Source: Ceratopteris richardii (lineage: Eukaryota; Streptophyta; Polypodiopsida; Polypodiales; Pteridaceae). From it: a stretch of 64,000 bases of DNA. Below, piece after piece: positions 45,803 to 58,463 of this stretch (its first letter is position 1; each line of letters opens with the position of its first letter). The position numbers and the translations under genes were made by a program. The DNA lies in the NCBI GenBank assembly GCA_020310875.1, contig CM035433.1, positions 106,339,758 through 106,403,757 on the forward strand. Direction: 5' to 3'. The notes beneath the pieces are model-generated. The model saw only the letters and a list, made by a program, of their open reading frames with translations. It made no database searches and had not been told where the DNA came from.

Positions 45803-46095
45803 TGAAGTATTTCAACAGTGATGCACCACAGTGGACTATGCTTCTCGAGAGCTCCACGATGATACTCGCAGTAGAAAATGGAGCTTCATATGCCACACAT
45901 AGTACTTTTCACTCAGGTTGTAGAATACACACAAAACACACAATACATAGACCATGAACACAAATCTCTTAGGTCACACAAATGTGGTCGAGCTTATGAT
46001 ATGTTGTCGACGAGGCCACTATATGTTTTATTAAAGAACATATACAAAAGTCTCCGATGGCCATTTGGCCTTTCACATGGGCACTAATGGTAACA
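45803..46095 (-). repeat. 5' LTR of Copia-3
   Basis: Begins TGAAGTATTTC and ends GGTAACA on the plus strand; followed by the target duplication AGAAC. Confidence 0.9.
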
Positions 46096-46760
46096 AGAAC
46101 ACATTGTTAACATGGCTCTAATGGAAGGTATCATGGGCTCAATAAAGGAACCTAACACCATTGAAGAATCCCTTGATGATCCACATTGGAAAGCGATAAT
46201 ACAGTCTGACTACGATAATATACTATAAAAATATAAGTGGGAGATAGTTAGCTCACCGTCAAAGAAGAAGGTAATTGGTACTAAATGGATTTGGAAAGCT
46301 AAGTATAAACAGATGGCACATTATAAAAGAATAAGGCAAGCTTGGTTGCACAAGACTTTTCACAAATTGGAGGTTTTGATGTTCAAGAAGCCTTCGCACC
46401 AACAACACGCAGACAACTATTCACACGATACATGTAGTAGCTGCACAAAAGGTCTCGCCTATTTTCCAGATGGATGTTAAATATGCATTTTTGAATGGTC
46501 ACATCAAGGAGGATGTATATTCTCAGCCACTAGGTTTTGAGGTGCCCAATTCAAAATAAAGTTTGCAGGTTGAAGAAAGCTTTGTACGGCCTTAAGCATA
46601 GGAAGCTCGTTGGAAGTCTAATTTTTCTATGCAATGCTAGAGTAGACATCTGATATGTTGTTGGAGTGTTAAGAAAATTCTCCAACAACCTAAGGAGAGT
46701 CATTGGAATCTTGGAATGGAGGCTCCAATCCCTTCTTTTTGTGAAAAGAAACTTCTTCAA
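46096..46760 (+). mobile_element. Copia-4 relic, right part (RT)
   Basis: Resumes Copia-4 after the Copia-3 insertion. EPNTIEESLDDPHWK, VIGTKWIWKAKY and a damaged QMDVKYAFLNGHIKEDVY-type segment (near 46470-46530) are the copia RT start. Homology fades after about 46640. No RNase H or LTR is found. Confidence 0.78.
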
Positions 46761-47466
46761 TTCCTCACGGTGCAGATGACACATAACTTGACGATGATGA
46801 CCCTCCCGATGACAAAATTTTAAAGAAAACCAAAAAATTCTCCCCCAGATTGATCTTCTAAAATGGTTATGAAAACAAAGTGTGAGATCTACTCAATAAA
46901 AGCTTAAAAAGACTTGAAAATGAAGTCATGAGAATGTTGTGAGTGCAACTCACCTCCCATCCTTTGTATCCTCTTGCATTCAAAATATCAATGCTTTGGA
47001 ATGCTCTAGTGTAGAAATGTGGCCATCATGCAACACTCATTCCCAATACCATTGAATACCTTAGGATATCCCTTGAACTAGGTACCTTGGCTAACCTAGC
47101 CCTTGTCCCACATACACATGTGAATGTGTCTGTAGACCAATGTCTAACAAAATCCCTTTATCTAACATGAGTAATGCAACCATTGTCACATGTTTTTACA
47201 TGTAATAGTGAGTATTGTGTGACAAATAGAATAAATAAAATCCAATAACTCCATAAATGATAGAACAACTAGAAGAATGGGATAGAGAAAAGTGCCACGT
47301 GAGAACGAGTCAGCTATAGTGTACAAAGATTTCCTCCTTTGGACTTGATTTTACGATAAGATCATTTTATTGAATTTGGAGGTGAATATAATAAATGTAT
47401 ACAAATGTACTATACACAACAAACCATGGGTTGAGAGGGAATAGTCCTTAACAAACTTATTTTAAA

Positions 47467-47566
47467 GAAGTGTTCTTTAAGAGAGATATAATGTTATGAT
47501 ATATGAGATCCACAGGGAAGTGTTCTTTAAGAGAGATATAATGTTATGATATATGAAATCCACAGG
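47467..47566. repeat. 50-base tandem duplication
   Basis: Copies 47467-47516 and 47517-47566 begin GAAGTGTTCTTTAAGAG and differ at one base (atgagatc against atgaaatc). Confidence 0.95.
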
Positions 47567-48383
47567 GGTTCATTTGTAAGGGAGTTGTTCATGTCTAATC
47601 ATGTTAAGTAAGTTAAAAAGAAAAAATAAAGGAAAGGGGGACCTAAGGTTGTACAAAAGGGTAAGAGACCATGCATGGAGCTCGAGGTGGGCTTCTAGAA
47701 ATAAGTACACACAAAGAGAAGTAAGTTCCAAATGTGAAAAAGCGTACCAAGGAGAGGACCTGATTTATTTTTGGAATTCATGGGAAGCCTTAATTTATTT
47801 TCGAAGTCATACTCCAATATAGAAATGTATGGAAGTACTCTCTTGATGAAAGACTATTGACTAATGAGGCTAAGAGGATTTAGTGTGCTTTTTTGAGAGA
47901 TCTAGGGTGTGGGCCATGCTAGAAAGCTTCCATCTATGGCAACATGCCGATAAAGTTTCTTCATACCTGTAGAAAGTTGATATGAACTCTATATTTCATA
48001 CATTATGCATACAAGGATTCAACACATATCCTTGGAAAAAATGATCAATATAATTATGACACACAAATCTAGGCATGCTTACCATGCATTGCATGGTATT
48101 TGTAAAATCTTTACACCCAAAATGGGAAAGAGATCTTAAAGAGCTCTACTAGATGACAAACTTTAATAAAGGTTTTTCATTTTGACCTTTAGTGAGGTGC
48201 TCTAAATTCATGTATTTGTCTCCAAAATGTGGTTAGCATAGTACTCATGAAACCATCCATATCAAACAAAGGAGGCTTCAATGTGTCATAAAATATGCAA
48301 ATAATCCCATACAAAAAGTCTTTAAGGCATAAAAAAAATATGTTTGCCAAGCCATTGTAATGGTCAACATATCATCAATGTGA

Positions 48384-48464
48384 CTTATCACTATTCATCA
48401 TATCTAGCTATGTCAATATTGCATACACGTAATGTTTAACAAATGAATGCACTCAATAAACCTT
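48384..48464. repeat. inverted-repeat arm shared with the LINE target site
   Basis: 81 bases that match, inverted and at about 90%, the DNA split by the LINE at 49705-49754 plus 50646-50676 (for example TAGCTATGTCAATATTGCAT). The LINE therefore inserted into the second arm. Confidence 0.8.
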
Positions 48465-48555
48465 GAAACACTCTTTAGATCATGTAAGGGTTCTTTCTCA
48501 CTTTATACCAAGAACAATGCAATTCCATGCCCAATTTAATCTTTTCCATTTCATT

Positions 48556-48669
48556 GGGCATAACTATAACACATACAATCATTACCTTTGAATTGAACTT
48601 GAACTAATGACTGGGCATAACTATAACACATACAATCATTACCTTTGAATTGAACTTGAACTAATGACT
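48556..48669. repeat. 57-base tandem duplication
   Basis: Copies 48556-48612 and 48613-48669 begin GGGCATAACTATAACAC and are identical by eye. Confidence 0.95.
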
Positions 48670-49537
48670 TTGCAAGAAAGGGAGTGAAAATCAGACACCT
48701 TCATCAAGCTTTTGAGAATTAAATCCATGCAACCTTGTAGTTTATTCATTGTCTAAAGAGTCATATTAACCCATCAACTTGTAAAACTCATAATCACACC
48801 CCTCTTTAATCAAGATTATAAATAAATTAATTACATGCATGGGTATTGTAAACAATTGTCTTTCTCATTCTAACAACGTCATAGTTACTAAAATCATTGT
48901 CTATCTCCTCCATAATGTGGCCAAAGGCCTTTATCTATAGTGCACTTCTCCCTATAGCAATCACTCACTTAATCACCATGTTTACTCAATCATTGATCAC
49001 TAATCTCCCAATATATAACTCTCAATAATTAGCTAATCATATTTTTTACTCATGCCTAATGTCCTCTCCTAGTTGGTAGTCAGTCAGAATCTGAATGGTT
49101 TTACTAAACTTGCAACCAATTCTACTAGTTTGCTCGCATGTATTTATGTGCCTAGGCTTTTCCAACTATTACTCCATAGTTTGGTGTGTGCATTAGTAGA
49201 TTTTGAATTCCTTGAGGAGACCTCTCGTTTATTCACCCTAGTTCTTGTGTTATGATCCTCACTTCACAAATTCCTTCAATAGAATCAAAATCCTTACCCC
49301 ACCATCAAAGAAGCCCATTAAGTCTCAACATGTTTTCAATGAAGAGGCCCACAAGCACTTGAAACTTGACTTCACTTACCTCAAGCTTCCATGGAGCCAT
49401 GTACCATCACACAAGCAACTCTCAAAGATTTTCTCCTTTGCAACATTGCCGAAAAGTGTTTCACCCATGTAGCATATACATTAAAGAGGTTCAAAGAATG
49501 CATTCAAGGTATATGGCAATCAAGATGGAATTCACAA

Positions 49538-49703
49538 AGGAATATGAGAACCAAAGTAATTACCCTTAATCCAAAGTTGCACACACTAATTACCTAAAAA
49601 CATAATGGAACCTATTCACAAGGAATATGAGAACCAAAGTAATTACCCTTAATCCAAATTTGCACACACTAATTACCTACAAACATAATGGAACCTTTGG
49701 TTG
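49538..49703. repeat. 83-base tandem duplication
   Basis: Copies 49538-49620 and 49621-49703 begin AGGAATATGAGAACC and differ at a few bases. They abut the LINE target region. Confidence 0.93.
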
Positions 49704-49754
49704 CAAGGGTCATTGAGTGCATTCATTTGTTAGACATTATGTGTATGCAATATT

Positions 49755-50630
49755 TTTTTTTTTTTAATATAAAGGAAGTTCGGCAATAGCCTACTCTCCC
49801 GAACTTGAATTAAATAAAGAAAAGTACAAGAGAAGGGGACTAGTGCCCACGGGACCCCCCAAATCCCACAAAGCAGGGGAAGCTTTTACAGAGCTTAGAT
49901 GACATTACAAAGAAGGTTAATTACCCTCTCATCACCCTCATGTGGGGCCCACTTGGGTTTAAGCTTGTTATCGATCAAAAGGAGTACTTGATGATGCCTA
50001 AAGGGGGGGGATTTTTTACAGTTGACAATCCTTTTGCCAAGGAGGAACAGCAATTTCTCAATTGACCACTCCTTGGGGGAGTCACCGAAGTTGAAAGCAC
50101 ATCTTTCCCGCCAGATTTTCCATAGGACCTCCCCTCTGATGGCGTTCCAGAGAGTCGCGGAGCAGCCGATCGCTTCTCCCAGCAGGGCTTGCTGCCAACT
50201 GAGACGTTTTTGAAGTCTAATTCTCTTTCCAACCACCTGCCAGAGTCTGTTGGAGTTGGGGCAGGTAAAGAAGATGTGTGAAACATCTTCGATAGACCGG
50301 TGGCAGCGTTTGCACCAGGGAGGGATCCCACAAATTTTGCTAGCCTTAAGGTTGGTCCAGATTCCATTGTGAAGAATTTGCCATAGGAGGACAGACTTTT
50401 TGATTTCTATGAGGGGGTGCCAGATAGCCATGAATTTCATGTCCCACCGAAGCCGCGTCCATGACAGGCACCACTTTTTGTTGAGGTTAACCTGATAGTC
50501 GATCGTTTCTTTGATGTTCGGGATTTTTGATAGGCTATTCCCATTGTGCCATTTGAGACCAAGCGAGCTCGACATGTCGTGTCCCATGAGAAGGCGAACT
50601 TTGTGTCGGTCCCAGGCGAGACATCTGCTT
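49755..50630 (-). mobile_element. 5'-truncated L1-type LINE with 15-bp target duplication
   Basis: An 876-base minus-strand insertion ending in a poly-A tail (T-run from 49755 on the plus strand) and flanked by the 15-bp duplication TGTGTATGCAATATT (49740-49754 and 50631-50645). It contains only the end of ORF2 and a 3' UTR of about 130 bases. 5' truncation, A-tail and a long duplication are the signature of target-primed reverse transcription. Confidence 0.95.
49895..50630 (-). pseudogene. LINE ORF2 C-terminal end (zf-RVT domain)
   Basis: About 244 open codons, truncated at the N-terminus by the insertion itself. The zinc-binding domain of plant non-LTR reverse transcriptases (zf-RVT) is clear: LLWQILHNGIWTNLKA, then CKRCHRSIEDVSHIFFTCP, then LWKIWRERCAFNF, followed by a basic end up to the stop at 49895. 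The RT and endonuclease are absent, so the copy was dead on arrival although the remaining frame is uninterrupted. Confidence 0.92.
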
Positions 50631-50645
50631 TGTGTATGCAATATT

Positions 50646-52080
50646 GACATAGCTAGATATTATGAATAGTGATAAGTTCATATGTAATCAATGTAGTGTT
50701 CAATGTGATTCTACTTTCAAGTGTTGTGGAATGCTCTCCCTTCTTGTTGGCCACTTTTGCTATATGATCCATTTTGTTTTTATCAAGAGCTTCCTTGATC
50801 TCCAATCAAACTTGCAAATAGATGGAGTGTGAACTCACCATAAAGTCATGCTTTTTCCATGATGCAAGGTTAAATTTGCTAGACTTTTTATTCTCCTCTA
50901 TTATCTCTAAAGACATGGGATAATCATGGGTCTAAACATGTTCAATATGATTTTAACTCCATGGAGAGAGCAATTAAGGCTTCCCCACTTGAAGTAAAAT
51001 CGCCTCTTGGAGTAAGCTTCTATTCATTGTAATATATAGTATTATAGAAGGATTGAATGGATGTAAAAATGAAGAGAAGTCTTTTTCATGAGAAGAATTA
51101 AATTATGTAATTTTTTAATGATTTTTAGAGCTCTCAAATGTATAGAAAATTAGCTTGAAAAGTCTAGAGGATGTAATTTTCAAGTGTGAAATGGGACACT
51201 TGGAAAAGTATATAAGTCAATTTGTGACTTATTTTGAGGAGAATTCATTTTATACTTGATTCTCTCGAATGAGAACTTGAGAGCTCTTATCGTCTTCTCT
51301 AAATCTTGTCACTTGACTTTCATGGTGATTTGTTGATCAATTTATAAAAAACAACTCACATGCACAATGATCCCCTGTATCCCCCCCTTTCAAGAAGCAA
51401 CATTGAGCCCCAATTTTTCAGATATTGAATTGAACTGCACACCCTCAATCCAATGAATCACTCAACCCAATTAATCATGTAACATCTTTGCATACCTTTT
51501 GTCTTACCTTTTCTTTAAATGGAGGTTCGACAAACATCTACCCCTTGGGCTTTAACTTTGAAAGTACAACTGTACAATTGAATAAATATAGTGCTCGTGA
51601 GACCCTCATATCCCACAAGAGAAGGATTAGATAAGATTACAATTGGATTACAACTAGATTAAACTCACCTAAGCCATTACAATTTACATGTCCAATCACT
51701 TAACCTTTGTAAGAAGAGGCCAACATCATACCAATTCATCTCAAGGACATGGACCTTTTGTCTTACTTTTGTTTTGAATAAAAAAAACACTTTCTTTTCA
51801 AAATTCCAAGACTTTGACCAAATGGCAGATTTTTAAAATATCCCAAACGCGGAATGGAATCTTCACGAGCTCAACTACTCGGCAGCCTAATTTTGGTCCT
51901 GGGAAGGGGCGCCTCCTGTACTTTTTAACTGTGGAGTCTGAGGACGTCCGAGGTGGGGGCAACAACACCCCATAGATGCCATCATGTCCACCGGTGATGG
52001 CGAAATCCAGTCCCACAGGACAGGGAAACAGCTCTGCTTTATCTGCCTAAGGGCTCCGGGTCTGCGTTGCCAACCTCGAT
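50646..52080. other. non-coding stretch upstream of the kinase gene
   Basis: No gene recognised. At 51210-51230 the words TATATAAGTCAATTTGTGAC match the TATA region of the gypsy B LTR sense strand, so part of 50950-51330 may be a worn LTR; borders are not visible. 51840-52080 is more GC-rich, with a 72-codon minus-strand frame of no known type. Confidence 0.4.
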
Positions 52081-52091
52081 CGATTGATTCA

Positions 52092-52099
52092 TATAAAAG
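52092..52099 (+). promoter_or_regulatory. possible TATA box for the MAP kinase gene
   Basis: TATAAAAG in a GC-richer segment about 880 bases before the kinase ATG. The distance leaves room for a 5' UTR with an intron. Only the motif and position support this. Confidence 0.25.
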
Positions 52100-52132
52100 A
52101 TCTTTTCAAATTCCAGCTGCGCCCGTCCGCAT

Positions 52133-52345
52133 TATTAAGATCGCGCGCACTCGTACGCACGCACATACATAGAACACACGCGCGCGAGCATACACACATA
52201 CATTCACATACATATACACATATATTCACATACATACACACACATTCAGAAATTGCAGAGTAGCACCTGCAAGGTGCCCCGCGCGCAAGCGCACATACAT
52301 CAACGCACTCACCTTTTTTCTTTTTTTTTTCCCCCACAAAGCGTA
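52133..52345. repeat. AC-rich simple sequence and T/C tract
   Basis: Degenerate (CA)n/(CATA)n sequence at about 52133-52245, then a T-run followed by CCCCC at 52314-52335. It lies in the presumed promoter or 5' UTR of the kinase. Confidence 0.75.
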
Positions 52346-52972
52346 CCTTTGCGGGTTTTTGTATGCAACATACAGTTTTAGTTTTATCGATTGTAGCGAT
52401 AGACAATTTTTGCATTTTATTTTGCATAACCTTACTGCACAGCTTCAGATTCCGATTGGGAGAGTCGCGCGGAAAAAACTTCAGGTTTGTGGATTGTGAT
52501 AGGCTCGCTATTCTCTGGAGAGCAGATCCAGCCGAGGGTTTCTCGGCAGTGCATAAAATTTTCTAAACTTAACGTACTGTCCTAGTATGCTGGATTTGTG
52601 ATCGGTCAACAAACTTTGGCAGCGAGTTTACACATTTCGGTTGGTTATGTTAATGGGTGAGAAGCGGGCACCGAGCCACGGGCTTGCGTTGCAGGGTGTC
52701 AGAAGCTTATCAAGTAGATCAAGTGTTTTTGAGATATTTATCTTCAACTTCTTCAGGGGGACAGGAGTGTTCAAGTCAACTCCACCGATTCTTGCAATGC
52801 ATTTGTGTGCGGAATGAGGCAGATGCCTTTCAATATCCAAAGATATATCCATTTCTTGTTTATTACATGGGTACCTCGTCTTGATTTTCGGGAATTCATT
52901 CGTTCTTAGTTTTTACCTATCATAATCTGCAATCAGTGGGGCTCTGACCTGGTTTTTATGGGATAGAATCTT

Positions 52973-55195
<2,223 letters not shown>

Positions 55196-55229
55196 CATGC
55201 ATGCATGCATGCATGCATGCGTGCATGCG
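55196..55229. repeat. (CATG)n microsatellite
   Basis: About eight tetranucleotide units, ending with GCATGCGT variants, immediately beyond the 3' end of a LINE relic. Confidence 0.93.
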
Positions 55230-55244
55230 TACATCTATATATGC

Positions 55245-55580
55245 ATTTTTTTGGTGGGAAACATGTGAATTCTATTACATGTGTACAAGAATCATAGCTG
55301 CACATTCACCCAAAGGGGCCTGGGGTAATGATATGATGGACTGCCAAGCAGTCTAAAAAATAGAGTGGATAATGATATATAAGAAAGCTCTATTATCATA
55401 TGATAAAGTGCTAGTAGTAGAAATGAGGCCCTCTTTAAGAGAGAAGCATAATTGCATCATGAAATATGTGGCCCCCTCAAAGATAAGAGCATTCTTGGAT
55501 TGCCAAATGAACCACAAGATCGAGAACCAGAGGTGATGAAAAAAGCCGAAGTCATTGTGTGCGACAGAAAAGAGAGAGGG
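55245..55580 (-). mobile_element. old LINE 3' end relic
   Basis: The minus strand reads FGFFHHLWFSILWFIWQSKNALIFEG, the W-x-IW-x-x-(R/K)N motif that follows zf-RVT in plant L1 ORF2. The frame then decays, and the 3' end CCCACCAAAAAAA is at 55245-55257. Sequence to the right (55580-55760) may be more of the same element; similar words occur at 63690-63770. No target duplication was identified. Confidence 0.5.
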
Positions 55581-55953
55581 AAGGTGGGAGTGAAGTGAAA
55601 TGTTGTGAAAGGTCCTCCCAATAGAATTTAGGACTTAATATGATGGTGGTTAAGAGAACATGGCATCTTTGTTCATCACATGGTGGGTATGGGAAATACA
55701 AGGTTGGAGAAGAGTGATGTTGCTTAAAATTACTCATGCGGAACTTGATAGCAACTACTCTTCAAAGAAATACATGATAATAAAGAGGAAGTTGCATATG
55801 TTGTACCTCATGTCTTTTTTGCCACCCAAATGGATGACCTATTCCATCCAATGGCGATTACATGTGGAAGCAAAGCCATATGAGGGGAGGAGGAGTGAAA
55901 TAGGAGGCAGCCGAAGCATTTAACCATTTTTCCAATGGCAATAACTTACCAAT
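55581..55953. other. non-coding flank left of Copia-5
   Basis: Nothing firm. A possible continuation of the LINE relic on its left side, then about 190 bases without recognisable content up to the Copia-5 target site CCAAT. Confidence 0.4.
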
Positions 55954-57225
55954 TGTTGGAGCAAGTCTATGACAAGCCTAAGTATTGGCTTGAGACCCAC
56001 AAAGTCATGAAAAAAGCTTTAAAATGAAGACTATGTAAAGTTCACTTGTGAACTACCTCTTGTAACTTTTGAAGAGTTTACTTAATGTAAAAGTGAAAGA
56101 ATCTTAAGTGGTTGAGTCCACTTGATCAAGAATGGAAAGAGGAGCCACAAATTCGTGATTTGTGGTAGGTAGAGAATCAAATCAATCATTGATTGATTGG
56201 AGAGTGATTGAGGGAAGTTAGCCTCCCAAACTCAACTATAAATAGATGACAGTTTTAGTCGTGGTTAGAGAGACCTATGTGAAGACCTCCAAGAGCTTAG
56301 TTTTATGCCATATCAAGGTGTGATTACAAGGCACACATATGTATCTGTAAGTCATTGTATTGTACAAGCAATATACTTTCATTTTCATGATTATTTGAGC
56401 TCATATGTCCATGTTCTTGTGAAGTGTACTACTCACTTCCATTACTCTCAATTTTCTGAGTCAGATTGCAGAGATTGTTTCTCTAAGCTTGGTGCATCAT
56501 TTTCAGTGATTTAACTTGGTAAAGTTAGCTCTATAAATCTACTATATGCTCACAAATTTTCATGTCATTTGGATGTTGCAATCTTCAGTTATGTTCAGTT
56601 GAAGTCAACAGTGTCTGTTCATCTTCACTTCTCTGTCAGGTACCTGACTTTTTCACTCATCTTGTCAGAGCCATTTCTCAGTGGTTACTTATCCAAATTC
56701 AATGATTTAAAGCTTGTTGGATTCAGCTTACTGTCTAGTATAACCATACAAATTTTCATAATCATTGGATTCCTACATTCTGAGTTATGTTTATTTTTCT
56801 GCTCACTGGTCTCAAACTGTAGCATCCCGTGAAAATCGAGATGATGTCATCATTTGTTAAAACTCATTCTCAGTGTGTGGTTTATTATTTTTGATGAGAT
56901 TACTCTTGAAAGTTAGCTCTTTAAGCTACCTAGACTTCCTCAAGAGGAATTAAGCTAATTGCTGCTGTGCTCAGAGAATTATGTAAAACATTGGACAGGT
57001 GTATGAACCAAGAATAGCAAGTTTTCACCTCTGAGCTAACTCCAACTTATCTGTTTTGATTTATCTTTTTGAGAGTGATCTTCCAAGGTACATAGGGTGT
57101 CTAATACATCCATTGGCAAGCTAAAAGGGCCCACCATATACTCCTGGCGTTCAATTGGCTGGTGTAGATCAAGGATTTTGCAACACCTCTTCATCTTCAA
57201 GCACATACCTATCCATCTCTTCACA
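55954..57225 (+). repeat. 5' LTR of Copia-5
   Basis: TGTTGGAGCAAG to CTCTTCACA, 1272 bases. A TATA-like TATAAATA is at 56237-56244 (repeated in the 3' LTR near 61750), followed by the likely transcription start region. Short open frames inside it are present in both LTRs and are not genes. Confidence 0.96.
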
Positions 57226-57226
57226 G

Positions 57227-57238
57227 TGGTATCAGAGC
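57227..57238 (+). other. primer binding site, tRNA-iMet type (Copia-5)
   Basis: TGGTATCAGAGC, one base after the 5' LTR. The gag ATG follows only 13 bases later. Confidence 0.95.
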
Positions 57239-57251
57239 AAGGTTGGACAAC

Positions 57252-58463
57252 ATGGCAGATGGATTTCCTTCATCAATTGACAAATTGGACAGAGGTAACT
57301 ACTCAGCTTGGTCATTAATAATGGAAGCTTATCTCCAAGGTAGAAGTTTATATGGTTATGTGGCTGGAGATGAAGTTATGCAAAGTTTCAGGAACAAAAG
57401 TCAACCAACACAAGAAGAGCAAGAAAGATTGAGCACATGGTGCTCCAAGGATGCACTTGCAAGGTCTTATCTCCTCAACTCTATCTCAGATTTTTTGTTG
57501 CCTCACATTAGAAGTTGTAAGAAATCTCAGGAAGTGTGGGATGCACTTAAAGCTTTCTTTTCTTCAAGTACCAAAGCTAGGAAGCATCAACTATGGCTGG
57601 ATTTCACAACTCTCAAGAAGGCTCCCAAACAAAATGTGACTGATTTTGTCACAAAGCTCAAGGACATAGCAGATGAGTTGGGAATCATTGGAGAGGTAAT
57701 AGATGAAGAGAAAATTGTAAGGAAGGTCATCAATGGCTTGAAGGCAGATGACAAGTGGGAAGCATTCACCACAGCTATGGATTTGTACATGGACATGCAT
57801 GTACTTGATTTCAATACACTCATTGGACAACTACTTACCCAAGAGGCAAAGCTTATAAAATATGGAGAAAGCTCTAAAGGTAATCAATCTTCAGCTTTAT
57901 ACATTGATAAAAGCAAGTCCAAAGATAACAAAGGAAAGGCAAAGAAAGTGGATGATGAAGCATGTACATATCAAGCTAACTATGCAGGTAGAGGAAGACA
58001 TGGAAGAGGTAGAGGAAGAGGAGGTAGACAAGGTAGGGGGAGATCCCAAGACTCTAACCCATGTTCTATTTGTGGATTAACTAATCATACAACTGAAAAT
58101 TGCTTTAGGAATTCCAGGAATCAAAGAGGCATAGGATACAATAGAGGAAGTTATGGCTACTCAAGAGGAAGGTTCAACAACTACCATGGCAATTACAACT
58201 ACAATCATTCAAACTATCAAGGAGGCTACAAAGGAAGGAGAGACTACAATAACTACACAAAAGACTCAAACAAAGAGGATTCATTATTGATCATGAACAT
58301 GGCTATGCCACAAGGTAAATCTGATGAGCATGTTTTCTACATAGATTCAGGTTGTTCAAATCATGTGGAAGGAAATGTGGCACTCCTATCAGATTTAGAA
58401 GATCCAAGGAATAAGCATGAGGTACAAACAGGAGATATACAAAACATCCTGTGGAGAAAATAG
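57252..58463 (+). pseudogene. Copia-5 Gag and protease start
   Basis: Starts at ATG 57252 (MADGFPSSIDKLDRGNYSAW). UBN2-type Gag: KSQEVWDALKAFFSSSTKARK, DFVTKLKDIADELG, VINGLKADDKWEAF. An Arg/Gly-rich stretch precedes the zinc knuckle CSICGLTNHTTENC (near 58060-58105), and a Tyr/Asn/Gly-rich segment follows. The protease active site FYIDSGCSNHV is near 58335. A one-base loss near 58437 (GTGGAGAAAATAGG read out of frame) ends the frame at 58463, and pol continues in the next frame. Gag and Pol were one polyprotein, so this is a mutation, not a natural stop. Confidence 0.93.

Larger units (their letters stand above)
35623..46095 (-). mobile_element. Ty1/copia element Copia-3, interrupted by Copia-2
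   Basis: An old minus-strand copia with LTRs of 290 and 293 bases (about 80% alike by eye) and a perfect 5-bp target duplication AGAAC on both sides. Internally it has RNase H, RT, integrase and gag remnants in minus-strand order, with gag split by Copia-2 at 39563-44701. Without Copia-2 it is about 5.3 kb. It carries many stops and frameshifts. Confidence 0.93.
46761..49739. other. AT-rich non-coding stretch with tandem duplications
   Basis: Three kilobases without a recognisable gene or transposon domain. Open frames are short and unlike known proteins. It contains three two-copy tandem duplications (listed separately) and one arm of an inverted repeat. Confidence 0.55.

Noticed and set aside
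51798..52016. 72-codon minus-strand frame upstream of the kinase
   Set aside because: No homology or start context; the GC-rich segment is more simply promoter or 5' UTR sequence.
56305..56832. Open frames inside the Copia-5 LTRs (also 61817-62344)
   Set aside because: They are present in both LTRs, hydrophobic from AT-rich sequence, and have no domain.
58430..58463. Programmed gag-pol frameshift in Copia-5
   Set aside because: Copia Gag-Pol is normally one frame, the break falls inside the protease and a single missing base explains it.
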